Made by a program: the position numbers and the translations under genes
Assembly (NCBI GenBank): GCA_021737695.1
Contig: JAIPDL010000014.1
Location: forward strand, 1-57,653
Origin: Desulfotignum sp.
GTDB taxonomy: Bacteria; Desulfobacterota; Desulfobacteria; Desulfobacterales; Desulfobacteraceae
Direction: 5' to 3'
DNA length: 57,653 bases
Shown: positions 1 through 8,513 of the stretch, in pieces
Layout of the letters: every line of letters begins with the position of its first letter
How positions within the stretch are numbered: position 1 is the stretch's first letter
Notes under the pieces: generated by a model
Databases searched by the model: none
What the model saw: only the letters and a program-made list of their open reading frames with translations
What the model was told of the DNA's origin: nothing

Positions 1-868
1 CCTGGTAGTCAGAAAATTGCCTTAGTGGTTTTGACGCATCTATCAAAGTTGGATTCGGTATCATTTCAAACAATTTATGCGCCGGGGCATTTCCAAGAGC
101 AGAATCGTGCTTGAAGATAATAATCTTGCGTACAGCCATCAACCCGCGGGAGGCAGACGAATCATCCCGAAACATTCCATATAATGCATCCCAAAAAAGG
201 TTAAGATCTTCTTCGTTAAAACCGGTTTGAACCGCAAAATTTGCTGAAACAAATCCATGAGCACGATATAGACCGTAAGGAACAGTATATTTTCGTCCTT
301 GAATACCTACTTGGCTTTCTGGCTCTTTGTTTTCAGAACGAGCTGCAACAACTGTCAACGAATGTTCAAGTGAAACAATTGGATCGACAGATCGGGCAAA
401 TGTCATTTGAACCGGTCCTCTTACTTGGCCAGCATTGGGACCAGTACTCATTACTGCGCCAAAAGTTCTTACATCGAAAAAATTGGCGCACATAAATTCA
501 CGTCCTTTTTTCTTCTCAGTGCCTTGCGCTATATTCTCATTTTTTCTAACATTACCATCTAAATCTTCTTTGGTTGAGAGATCAACCCCCAACTCCTCAT
601 ATCCTTCGCGGATCACCTTATTAAGAACTGTGATTTCTTGTGTAATTCCAGATTCTTTGACAAAAACATCATATGGGCGCTGATGTTTTTTTTCAAACTG
701 CACATAATTACGAATTTTTCGTTTGAGGCAGACATCTGTAACAAGCCCTTTTCCGGTTTCGGCGTCAGTGCGGGGAAGGTTGCCTGCATCAGGGTCACCA
801 TTGGGGTTTCCATCCTGCACATCAAAAAACAGTATAAAGTCATAGCGATTGTTAATTGGATTATTCAT
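1..868 (-). CDS. cas7c: Type I-C Cascade backbone protein Cas7c/Csd2 (partial, C-terminus off window)
   Basis: Minus-strand reading frame open from an ATG at 868 to the window edge, about 289 codons, so only the C-terminal tail is missing. The N-terminus has the Cas7/Csd2 hallmark of a beta strand followed by DVQDGNPNGDPDAGN, and it later reads GPVQMTFARSVDP and YGLYRAHGFVSANFA, as in Csd2. Cas7 coats the crRNA as repeated copies and forms the Cascade backbone. The ATG overlaps the cas8c stop (861-863), and an AGGAG lies just upstream inside cas8c, so the two are translationally coupled. Cas4, cas1, cas2 and the array would be expected beyond position 1 (family knowledge). Confidence 0.93.
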   Translation of the reverse strand, partial: MNNPINNRYDFILFFDVQDGNPNGDPDAGNLPRTDAETGKGLVTDVCLKRKIRNYVQFEKKHQRPYDVFVKESGITQEITVLNKVIREGYEELGVDLSTKEDLDGNVRKNENIAQGTEKKKGREFMCANFFDVRTFGAVMSTGPNAGQVRGPVQMTFARSVDPIVSLEHSLTVVAARSENKEPESQVGIQGRKYTVPYGLYRAHGFVSANFAVQTGFNEEDLNLFWDALYGMFRDDSSASRGLMAVRKIIIFKHDSALGNAPAHKLFEMIPNPTLIDASKPLRQFSDYQ

Positions 869-2849
869 GTGTGCTCTCCTCTGATTTATCAATATTGTTT
901 TCTGTTTTCTTTTCTTTATATTTCAAATCCTGTCTCTGATGATAATAGCCAACAGCAAACCTTCCCTGTTCTTCAAGGGAAAATTGACGGGGAATGATTC
1001 CGCTGCCATCAAGTCCGTCTATGATTTCTCCAATAAGGTTTTCAAAAAAATTCTTGCCGGAATCCATCTTTGCAAGGTGATGATTTTTCAATTTCATTAA
1101 CTGCGGATAAACCGTGACCGGGGTACTGGAAAATGCTCCATAAAATCTTTCGCGGATGGTTTCAATTCCCAGTGCTTTCCACTGTACCTTCTCAAGAACT
1201 GCAAAAAGTCGTCCTAAAAGATACGCTGGATTTTTGTTTGTTTTGTCAAGGGACACTTTAATCTCCTCCTCTTTTTTATGGTAAAATCTATTGAATCTGT
1301 TTATGCAGGCTTTGATTATTGCAGCACGGATTCGAGTAACGTTTGGCACCAGCCTTTCATTAATTTTTTTTCCTTGTTCAGCTCTGATTCTCCGAATGAC
1401 AGAATAAAACAATGTTTGTGGATATGGTGTGCCTTTTAACACAGCCTCGGTGACCTGTCCTGCAACGTTAGGCGCGACATTGGAAATTTTATAATCAAGA
1501 GCTGTATGCGACAGCATAGAACTCAATGCAAAAAACTCAGGAACATCTTTATCACGAATTATCTCAAGGTCATCAAAATGCTGCGTGATATGCCTGGCAA
1601 ATTCTGCCACAGGTCCAGTAAGCCAGTAACGTACGGCAATTCGTGCGGCATTTGGCGCAAGACCTAACACATAGAATCGCTTGGCTTCTTCTGAGGCAAT
1701 TTTCCCTGATTGGTAACTTTGATACAATTGTTTTACTGCTTGGATTCCTCTGTCTGGGTCATCTTTGGGCTTGGTTAATACAAAAGCCATCGTTTTCTCG
1801 ACGATACTCGGTTCTTCTGCCCAAAAGATTACTGTCGTGTCACCCAAAACAACACGATTGTTCTGATTCTTGGTAAGTGTGTTTAATGCAGTTGCATAGG
1901 CTTTCTGGGCATACCTTCCCACGGGTGCGTTGAAAGCCTGCTCTTTGCCATATGAATCAAACCCTGAATTTTTTTGAAAACCAACAAGCTTACCAGTTGC
2001 TTGTCCTCCACTCAAAGGCGTTGAATCGTGCAATCTCTCAATATAATCCTGATTTCCAGTAATCAGACACAACCCTTTTTTTTCTTCTTTAGAATTCGGC
2101 AAAATCACCCGTTCTGCCTGGTATTTAGTTATGGCATTGTTTGAAAGAATTAGACGGTTCTCACCTTCAATTTGAAAAGAAATATTTGCACCATTAATTC
2201 CAGCACAATCCATCCAATTTTCAAAGGCTGGAACTCTTATGTATTCTTTTTTTTGGTAAAATTGGAGAATGGACTTTATCTCTGGCTCTTCTCTTATTTT
2301 TTCAGGTAATTCGTTGATGGAATTAATAAATGTACCAAACTGTTTTTCACTATCTGAAAAAGCCTTGATAAGCCCTTGGATATTCTTCAGTAGCGTCTGA
2401 GCATCTTTTTGATCAGATTCTTCCGATAGGGCTGTAACAAGTGCATCAAGCTCTGTTATAGTAACTTGTGTTAATAATTTTTCTGATTTTTGCCACTGCA
2501 ACAAAAATTCATTTTCAGTTTTAATATTTTGGAGCAGTTCATTTCGCTTTTTTCTATCTTTCACAGCATCACCTTTAGGATATCTTAAAACATATCCATA
2601 GTGATCCCATAAAAGATTGGTTTTTTTCCATGACCCAGAACCAGACCGCCCTACTGCTTGAGGGACAAGGAAAAATTTTGCCACAAGTCTTTTTTCAACT
2701 TTTTCACGTGTGTCTTTTAATCCTTTCAGATTTCCATCCATATCAATCACAATAAGAAATGGAATCCCTTTCCATTCAAAGCCAACAGGAGCAATCTCAC
2801 CCAGTTTGGTTTTTCTTTCATAGTAGTTATAGAGCGACTGAAGAATCAT
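861..2849 (-). CDS. cas8c: Type I-C Cascade large subunit Cas8c/Csd1
   Basis: 662 aa, within the normal Csd1 range. The N-terminus (ILQSLYNYYER...) followed by a beta-rich segment with GRSGSGSWKKTN and LLWDHYGYVLRYPK is typical of Csd1. The middle holds the conserved GLCLITGNQ and FNAPVGRYAQKAYATALN stretches, and RAAIIKACINR lies in the C-terminal helical part. Cas8c recognises the PAM and joins Cas5 and Cas7 in the surveillance complex; in I-C systems an internal start often also yields a Cas11-like small subunit (family knowledge, not tested here). Its ATG overlaps the cas5c stop by four bases and its stop overlaps the cas7c start. Confidence 0.93.
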   Translation of the reverse strand: MILQSLYNYYERKTKLGEIAPVGFEWKGIPFLIVIDMDGNLKGLKDTREKVEKRLVAKFFLVPQAVGRSGSGSWKKTNLLWDHYGYVLRYPKGDAVKDRKKRNELLQNIKTENEFLLQWQKSEKLLTQVTITELDALVTALSEESDQKDAQTLLKNIQGLIKAFSDSEKQFGTFINSINELPEKIREEPEIKSILQFYQKKEYIRVPAFENWMDCAGINGANISFQIEGENRLILSNNAITKYQAERVILPNSKEEKKGLCLITGNQDYIERLHDSTPLSGGQATGKLVGFQKNSGFDSYGKEQAFNAPVGRYAQKAYATALNTLTKNQNNRVVLGDTTVIFWAEEPSIVEKTMAFVLTKPKDDPDRGIQAVKQLYQSYQSGKIASEEAKRFYVLGLAPNAARIAVRYWLTGPVAEFARHITQHFDDLEIIRDKDVPEFFALSSMLSHTALDYKISNVAPNVAGQVTEAVLKGTPYPQTLFYSVIRRIRAEQGKKINERLVPNVTRIRAAIIKACINRFNRFYHKKEEEIKVSLDKTNKNPAYLLGRLFAVLEKVQWKALGIETIRERFYGAFSSTPVTVYPQLMKLKNHHLAKMDSGKNFFENLIGEIIDGLDGSGIIPRQFSLEEQGRFAVGYYHQRQDLKYKEKKTENNIDKSEESTHE

Positions 2850-3595
2850 TTGCGCACCTCTTCGCTATTCCATTCGGGGACAACAATCTTCCCGTTTTTC
2901 ATTTCTGCCCGGTAAAAAGCCGGCCGAAGGTCCTTGGGGTCTGAAAAATCGAGATCATACAGCATGAATCCAAGGTCACGGCTTTCTTTAATTGGCGAAT
3001 ATCCATTGACATAAGAGGAAGTATCTTTGACAAACTCAAAATTTGCAGAAAATTCACGGCATCCAAGATAGGGCTGATTAAAACACTGTCCTTTTTTTGC
3101 CCGCCGTTCAAACATTGCCAGGTATTTTCCGGGGCTTTCATCATTTTTTGCTTTGCAGGCCTCAATCGTTTCTTGAATATCTGCAACCTCTTCTTTGTCC
3201 CATAAAATTTCAGAAACCGTTTTGAAATTGCCATTTCGATCTTTTACAGGGATGTATTCCATCCAGGCGTGGATTCGGTACCGGACATCCCGCAAAAAAA
3301 GCCCCGCCCGTTGCAAACGATTATCCTCTATGAATATCTCACTCTTTTTCCCCGTTCCTGCCGTGGATCCAACCTCATTTCTCCGAACAGAAATAGTTTT
3401 GATTGGCGCAAGTACTTCAATTTCCCGAATATGCCATTTGACAGCCGGTTTCCAGAAAATCGCTTCAAATATTGCCCTTGAAGCAGATGGGGTTATTACG
3501 TCATAGCTCACCCGCTCCACCTTCATTTCAGGGCGGGTGAAACAGGCGTAATCTCCCCAGACTTCAAGACAAAATCGCTTTTCATTTATCCTCAT
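2846..3595 (-). CDS. cas5c: Cas5c (Cas5d), crRNA-processing endonuclease of type I-C
   Basis: 249 aa, usual family length. Diagnostic stretches are VWGDYACFTRPEMKVERVSY near the N-terminus, PSASRAIFEAIFWKP at about residues 36-50, and PYLGCREFSA at about 175. In type I-C, which lacks Cas6, Cas5d cuts the repeat RNA and stays bound to the 5' handle. Consistent with this, no cas6 is seen between cas3 and cas7. The gene lies 33 bp downstream of cas3 and overlaps cas8c by 4 bp, so cas3-cas5-cas8-cas7 reads as one operon. Confidence 0.92.
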   Translation of the reverse strand: MRINEKRFCLEVWGDYACFTRPEMKVERVSYDVITPSASRAIFEAIFWKPAVKWHIREIEVLAPIKTISVRRNEVGSTAGTGKKSEIFIEDNRLQRAGLFLRDVRYRIHAWMEYIPVKDRNGNFKTVSEILWDKEEVADIQETIEACKAKNDESPGKYLAMFERRAKKGQCFNQPYLGCREFSANFEFVKDTSSYVNGYSPIKESRDLGFMLYDLDFSDPKDLRPAFYRAEMKNGKIVVPEWNSEEVRK

Positions 3596-3628
3596 TGGCC
3601 ACTCCTTTCATATTGTAATTCCACAATA

Positions 3629-5890
3629 TTAAATGATTGGAACATCGCCAGTATAACCAACAAATCCCAGTTCACTATCATATAACGTGTCTGCATTCTG
3701 GCACCATATTCCCTGAACGTCTTCAAAAGAGCTTCTGACCTCATCAAACACATTCTCAGGGATTGAAACAGTATACCGCTGCAGTCTTCGCATCAGGTTG
3801 CGATACGGCCCAGTATATCGCAACTCATTAATCATTTTCTGTACTTTTTCTTTCTCATACCAGACAACCACAGAAACTTGCCGCTGGTTATCAATAAGGT
3901 TGAATTTTTGGGCCGCAGTTCGAAACTGGAAATTAAAATCTGGCGCATCCTTAACCAGCAGTGCTTCCATATCCTGCTTGTCAAAACTGTACAGGTTGGA
4001 AAAATAGTGTTCGAAATATTGTGTAAAAGTTTGGGGAGAAAGTTTTCTACATCCTTCAGGATCAATGGAGAGAATCGTTTTCCCGGCTTGCTCCCCTTTG
4101 CGTAGTGCCCCAACAGGAGCAGGTGTTGGCGGGTCAAAAACGAACACTTTGCCATGTACAGGTTTCCCGTTGTTCTTCAACCTCCCTTCGCGGTTACAGC
4201 GACCTGCTGCCTGAGCAATTGAATCAAAACCGGCCATTGCCCGGAATACCACCGGAAAATCAAAATCTACACCCGCCTCAACCAATTGCGTGCTTATCAC
4301 ATGAACCGGTTCATTTGCGTCAAGCTTCTTTTTGATCTTCTCAATACAAACGCTTCTATGCTGGCCACACATATTTGCCGAAAGATGAATGGTATTTTCA
4401 GGCATCTGCTCATATAGCTCACGACAATCGTTCCGGGTATTTACAATGCACAATACCTGGTTACATTTTTTTAGTTCTTCAGCCAAACAACACCATTCTG
4501 AGAATTTTCCCAACTGTTCGACCTGAACACGCTGAAGCTGCTCTGTGAGCTCTTGGGGAGTTGGTGAAGTCATTATTTCACAGCAGTTTTCTTTTTCAAG
4601 AATGGCATAATATTCACCATTTTCTTTTTGAAAAATTTCAGATGTTATTGCCGGCTGTGTCGCAGTACAAAGGACCATTGATACATTGAAATGGCGTGTC
4701 AAACCTTTGATGCAGTGAAGGACAGGTTTGAGATAATCCGTTGGCAACATCTGAACTTCATCAATAATGACCACACTGTTCACGATATTATGCAATTTTC
4801 TACAAGCTGAAGATTTTGCAGCAAAGAGCGATTCAAAAAACTGCACACTGGTGGTGACAATAATAGGGGCATCCCAGTTTTCAGAGGCCAGGCGGCTTTG
4901 AGGTGTTTCCTTGTCAGGATCAAGCGAGCTGTGATGTTCAATTACGTTCTCATCATGAAAAATCTCTTTATAGATCTTTGAGGTTTGCTCAATGATACTG
5001 GTGTAAGGGATCACCATAATGATTCGTTCTTTATTATGCTTAACGGCATGCTCCAGAGCAAATGCCATTGAAGACAATGTTTTTCCCCCGCCGGTAGGAA
5101 CCGTGAGGGAAAACAACCCATGTTCTTTATCTGCCTGAAGCCTGCATTGAATAAGTATATCTGACCGGATTGTATTTACAGGTGTTTTGGAAGCTTTTTC
5201 TGTCAGACAATCCATATGAGCATCAAATAATTTTTTTAAGACTGTCATTGAACTATGTTTTCCACGGTTTTCAAATTTTTCAAAATCCATAAACCGTTCA
5301 GTATCGAGAAAGTCCGCATCAACAAGACAGGAATAAAGTATTCGTATCCAGAGATGAAAATGCTCGTACTCTGCTTTGGAAATTAACTCAGGAATAGAAT
5401 CCGGCACCTTAAGAGGATTTGTAAGCTCAGCGATTAATTCATCCGAGAGTTCCGGCAGCCTTGCAACCTCATCAAACTTTAAACGATATTCAAGATTTCC
5501 GCCGATTCCCATGGTATGCGTCCAATCAGGTAGCCCCCCATGATGACCGGCAATCAAATACGCAAGCACTTTTCCAATATGTGGTCCCCATTCATGATAT
5601 GCCCAGACAGCCCCATGGGTTGAATGTGGAGATTGTCCTTCACCATCTTTTATATGTCCTTCAGGATCATACCCGCTTTTCAATTTTATTTTATTTTGAA
5701 ACGCTTCAGAACCTTTTCCCATGTCGTGAAGAAGTGCTGCAGCTTCCAACCAATCATTACATGAAAACTTTGCTGCAAATTTTTTGGCAATTTCCGCAAC
5801 ACCTTTAAGGTGATCTTCAAGATCATGAATGATCCATTTTTGGGGTTCCTCTTCTCTAACGTGCGCTAATAACTTTTCCTTTTGACACAT
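3629..5890 (-). CDS. cas3: CRISPR helicase-nuclease Cas3 (HD plus SF2 helicase)
   Basis: Effector nuclease-helicase that shreds DNA after Cascade recognition. I place the start at the ATG at 5890 (753 aa). The frame stays open to 6025, but that longer form would overlap the neighbouring gene and add a non-family tail, whereas 5890 has a GGAAAGGA 11 bases upstream. N-terminal HD nuclease: an early His, LLHDMGKG (HD at about 55-56) and AGHHGGLPDW. Helicase: Walker A VPTGGGKTLSS, DEVQ box IIDEVQML, STQLVEAGVDFDFP, and motif VI QAAGRCNREGR. All catalytic motifs look intact. Confidence 0.94.
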   Translation of the reverse strand: MCQKEKLLAHVREEEPQKWIIHDLEDHLKGVAEIAKKFAAKFSCNDWLEAAALLHDMGKGSEAFQNKIKLKSGYDPEGHIKDGEGQSPHSTHGAVWAYHEWGPHIGKVLAYLIAGHHGGLPDWTHTMGIGGNLEYRLKFDEVARLPELSDELIAELTNPLKVPDSIPELISKAEYEHFHLWIRILYSCLVDADFLDTERFMDFEKFENRGKHSSMTVLKKLFDAHMDCLTEKASKTPVNTIRSDILIQCRLQADKEHGLFSLTVPTGGGKTLSSMAFALEHAVKHNKERIIMVIPYTSIIEQTSKIYKEIFHDENVIEHHSSLDPDKETPQSRLASENWDAPIIVTTSVQFFESLFAAKSSACRKLHNIVNSVVIIDEVQMLPTDYLKPVLHCIKGLTRHFNVSMVLCTATQPAITSEIFQKENGEYYAILEKENCCEIMTSPTPQELTEQLQRVQVEQLGKFSEWCCLAEELKKCNQVLCIVNTRNDCRELYEQMPENTIHLSANMCGQHRSVCIEKIKKKLDANEPVHVISTQLVEAGVDFDFPVVFRAMAGFDSIAQAAGRCNREGRLKNNGKPVHGKVFVFDPPTPAPVGALRKGEQAGKTILSIDPEGCRKLSPQTFTQYFEHYFSNLYSFDKQDMEALLVKDAPDFNFQFRTAAQKFNLIDNQRQVSVVVWYEKEKVQKMINELRYTGPYRNLMRRLQRYTVSIPENVFDEVRSSFEDVQGIWCQNADTLYDSELGFVGYTGDVPII

Positions 5891-5967
5891 AACTCGGAAA
5901 ATCCTTTCCCCAAAAATATTTTGATTCAAGCCAATTTTAAAAAACCGACTATTGGAATCTAAAAATG

Positions 5968-6738
5968 TTAATGATCTTGCTCCAGTGCCTCGAGAAACAA
6001 CCCATTCAGAATCTCCACCGGACACCGTTGTATCTGTTTTCCAAAGTCCTGGTCAGCCAATCGCGCCAGCTGATATTCCAGAAATGCACTGAGCACCGGA
6101 TCCCGGGGCCCCATATCCAGCTCATCTCCAGCCATTTTCCGGACCAAAAGATCATTTATGGATTTGCGCAGGGCATGGCCTTTGACAATTGTATCCACCA
6201 GCATTGAGAACTCCATAGGGACCGGTCCGATGCCTTTTTCAAGATAGAGAACGGCAAGGACAGGCCTGAGCACGTACAGGTATTTTTTAAGTCTGACCTG
6301 GTCGCCTTTGAGATATTCCCGAAAGTTGTTTCTGGCCATTTTATAGTAATGATACATACAGGAAATCGGAGAATAGCTTTTCGGCACCAGATCCTTGAGC
6401 TTTTTGATGATGGTGGTTTCCTCTTTGTAGACAATGGGAGAGGAGAGCCATTCCAGCAGGGGCGGGTTGGATTTCTGAAAGAGTCTCAGGGCTTTTCTCA
6501 AGTCCCAGCCGTTGATATCCAGCTCATCCACAATAGGCAGCTCAATCACTTCTGGTTTTTGATCCAGATCAATTGACAAATACCATTCCTTTTTTCTGAG
6601 ATAAATGAACCGAACATCAAAGTCAGAGTCTCGAGAGGCAAATCCCCATGCTCTTGAACCGGATTCACAGGCATAAAGGATGCGCACATCATAGATGTTT
6701 GAAATTTCATCCAGCCTTTTTACAATCCGGTCATGCAT
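5968..6738 (-). CDS. RlaP-type nucleotidyltransferase (DNA polymerase beta superfamily)
   Basis: 256 aa. Minimal nucleotidyltransferase core at the N-terminus: GS at residues 27-28 and DSDFD at 37-41, which supply the metal-binding acidic pair. The C-terminal part is helical, with the LEWLSSPIVY and HYYKMARNNFREYLKGD stretches of the COG3541/RlaP family. RlaP proteins are often linked to RNA repair by genomic context, but the substrate is not settled, so function here is inference. It ends 77 bp upstream of the cas3 start and starts 21 bp downstream of the XRE gene stop on the same strand. Being next to a Cas operon and an XRE regulator, it could be part of a defence region. Confidence 0.75.
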   Translation of the reverse strand: MHDRIVKRLDEISNIYDVRILYACESGSRAWGFASRDSDFDVRFIYLRKKEWYLSIDLDQKPEVIELPIVDELDINGWDLRKALRLFQKSNPPLLEWLSSPIVYKEETTIIKKLKDLVPKSYSPISCMYHYYKMARNNFREYLKGDQVRLKKYLYVLRPVLAVLYLEKGIGPVPMEFSMLVDTIVKGHALRKSINDLLVRKMAGDELDMGPRDPVLSAFLEYQLARLADQDFGKQIQRCPVEILNGLFLEALEQDH

Positions 6739-6759
6739 GATTTTCCCCTTTACCGGGTT

Positions 6760-7896
6760 TCACATTTTTACAAGTTTGAATTCCTTTACCACTGCTTTAA
6801 TCTCTTGTATCTCCTTTTGGGCCGAATCAAGCCCCTGGGCCGTCAGCAGCAGATCAAAAAACCGCCCGTTGGGGGTGAGGCAGCGGCGGGAGGCATCGGG
6901 TTCGATCAAACCGTTGGCCGCGTAAAACTCTTTTATTTGGGTATCAAGGGTATCTCTGGTGGGGTCGGAAATCAGATCCAGCTCGTGGAGCCGGTAGAGA
7001 AAGGTCTGGGCGGAGACACCGAACCGGTGTTTGATACGAAGGAGCAGGTCCCAGGACCAGGCATCTCTGGATACGCCCAGCTGGCCGGCCGTGGCGCGCA
7101 CGGCAGGTTCGGGCATCAGAAAGGTGGCGGCAAAGCGCCCGGCGGCACGGGCCGGGTTGATGGGCCGGCCGGCATCGTCTTCAGGTGGGGGGAACAATGG
7201 TGCTTTCTGGCGGCGCATCTGGTTGGACACCAGGATGCTGCCCAGTTCTCCGGCAAGGGCGAACAGCTGTTTTTCCGGATTGTTCCGGGAATTGAGAAAA
7301 AAGAAGGCATTGTGGAATGCGGGTTCGTAAAATGAGACGGATGCCATTTCGGCCGCGCCCCGGGGAAAGGGAAAGAGAATGACCCGCAGGCCCGCATTTT
7401 CAAACAGTTCAAAATAGTCAAACACCACGGCATCGCCCGTGGCCAGATAGGTGCGCATCCGGGCCGCCAGTGCTTCCATGCCCGGATAGTCGGGATCAAA
7501 CGGGATGGACAGGGGCACGGTGGCATGTTTGGGCACCCCGCAGATATCTTCCAGGGCATGGAATGCAGCCATGATCTCCCGGCAGGCATTCATGAGGACT
7601 CCGGGAAGGGGGGCCGGTTCCGGATCCAAAGAGATGAAACAGGTGTCTGTGGTTTCCGTGGTTGCCACGGGGGCCTGGTGGATGGGATCCGGGGAGAACA
7701 GGGTGTCCACGGGCACGTTGAACGCCGTGGACAATTGATAGATCACCATGGCCGACGGCAGATTGATGCCTCTTTCGATGCGGCCCAGGGCCACTTTGTG
7801 AATACCGATGCGGGATGACAGATCGTCCAGGGTCCAGTTTCTGGATCGTCTTAGAAATCGAATGTTTCTGCCTATGAAAGAGAGATCAGCAGTCAT
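6760..7896 (-). CDS. XRE-family regulator with a degenerate ImmA/IrrE (DUF955) domain
   Basis: 378 aa. Residues about 8-63 form a Cro/CI helix-turn-helix (RFLRRSRNWTLDDLSSRIG, then ALGRIERGINLPS). The C-terminal half follows the ImmA/IrrE fold, including FAATFLMPEPAV and a helical tail ending near LHELDLIS. Where active members have HExxH after FTLA, this protein reads FALAGELGS (residues 212-220). Both metal-binding His are therefore replaced (G216 and S220), and peptidase activity is unlikely. It probably acts as a ligand- or partner-sensing repressor. A 15-bp palindrome 27 bp upstream of its ATG suggests autoregulation. Base composition is richer in GC than the toxin-antitoxin pair that follows. 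Confidence 0.8.
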   Translation of the reverse strand: MTADLSFIGRNIRFLRRSRNWTLDDLSSRIGIHKVALGRIERGINLPSAMVIYQLSTAFNVPVDTLFSPDPIHQAPVATTETTDTCFISLDPEPAPLPGVLMNACREIMAAFHALEDICGVPKHATVPLSIPFDPDYPGMEALAARMRTYLATGDAVVFDYFELFENAGLRVILFPFPRGAAEMASVSFYEPAFHNAFFFLNSRNNPEKQLFALAGELGSILVSNQMRRQKAPLFPPPEDDAGRPINPARAAGRFAATFLMPEPAVRATAGQLGVSRDAWSWDLLLRIKHRFGVSAQTFLYRLHELDLISDPTRDTLDTQIKEFYAANGLIEPDASRRCLTPNGRFFDLLLTAQGLDSAQKEIQEIKAVVKEFKLVKM

Positions 7897-7922
7897 GATG
7901 GATTAGAAAACCATAAAGATTT

Positions 7923-7937
7923 TTTCTTGTCAAGAAA
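7923..7937. promoter_or_regulatory. Putative operator/-35 palindrome upstream of the XRE gene
   Basis: Perfect 15-bp palindrome TTTCTTG-T-CAAGAAA. On the minus strand it contains TTGACA (7928-7933), a consensus -35 element, so a bound repressor would block the promoter of the XRE gene that starts at 7896. I see no strong -10 at the ideal distance. Operator function is inferred. Confidence 0.45.
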
Positions 7938-8077
7938 TATTGTTTATTTTGTGAAAAAAGAAATGCATTCACATCAATGTGTGACTTTGCAGACCTTGAA
8001 GTTACCGGTACATTCACAAAGTCAGACGCATCTCATATTCCCGCCCGACAGTCCTTTCAGTGTCAGTGCAAAACACG

Positions 8078-8113
8078 ATTACCAGAAATGCAAATTTTTG
8101 CATTTCTGGTAAT
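8078..8113. repeat. Perfect 17-bp inverted repeat (hairpin) between XRE and HigB genes
   Basis: ATTACCAGAAATGCAAA, two bases (TT), then the exact reverse complement. It lies about 100 bp upstream of the toxin gene in the 314-bp divergent intergenic region (7897-8210). No T-run follows, so a simple terminator is unlikely; it could be an operator or the remnant of a mobile-element end. Apart from this and the 7923 palindrome I see nothing else in the gap. Confidence 0.55.
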
Positions 8114-8210
8114 TTCAAAATCGGCAGGGGATAGGTCCTGCCTGTTGAACAAAGTTCCCTGAAAAGGAACTTTTATCGTTGACTTTATTGAATGGAGTTG
8201 TTATTTCTAA

Positions 8211-8513
8211 ATGATGCATGTGATAGCCCGGCCTCAACTGAGAAAATTCTACGAACGAAACGAATGTAAGGATGCCAAGGGTCCTGTTGATGCCTGGTGG
8301 TATGAAGCAAAAAAGGCGAAGTGGCAATCATGGACAGACATTAAATTGCAATACGGTTCTGCCAGTATTTTAAAAGGGAACCGGGTTGTCTTTAACTTAG
8401 GGGGAAACAAATACCGTTTGGTTGTAAAAATTAATTTCCCAACACAGACGGTTTTCATACGATTTGTGGGCACCCATGAAGAGTATGATAAAATTAATGC
8501 GGAGGAAATATGA
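8211..8513 (+). CDS. higB: HigB-family mRNA interferase toxin
   Basis: 100 aa. It matches the HigB_toxin family by the N-terminal MHVIARPQLRKFYE, the central WWYEAKKAKWQSW, and the C-terminal NKYRLVVKINFPTQTVFIRFVGTHEEYDKI. HigB toxins are RelE-fold RNases that cut mRNA on the ribosome. Two ATGs are in tandem (8211 and 8214); a GGAG at 8194-8197 serves either. Its stop overlaps the antitoxin start (ATGA at 8510-8513), the usual coupled toxin-first order of higBA. Confidence 0.88.
   Translation: MMHVIARPQLRKFYERNECKDAKGPVDAWWYEAKKAKWQSWTDIKLQYGSASILKGNRVVFNLGGNKYRLVVKINFPTQTVFIRFVGTHEEYDKINAEEI

Noticed and set aside
1-6000. CRISPR array near the cas genes
   Set aside because: No regularly spaced repeats exist in the window; the array probably lies beyond position 1.
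3629-6025. Longer cas3 start at 6025
   Set aside because: It would overlap the neighbouring gene by 58 bp and adds a tail unlike Cas3; the ATG at 5890 has an RBS.
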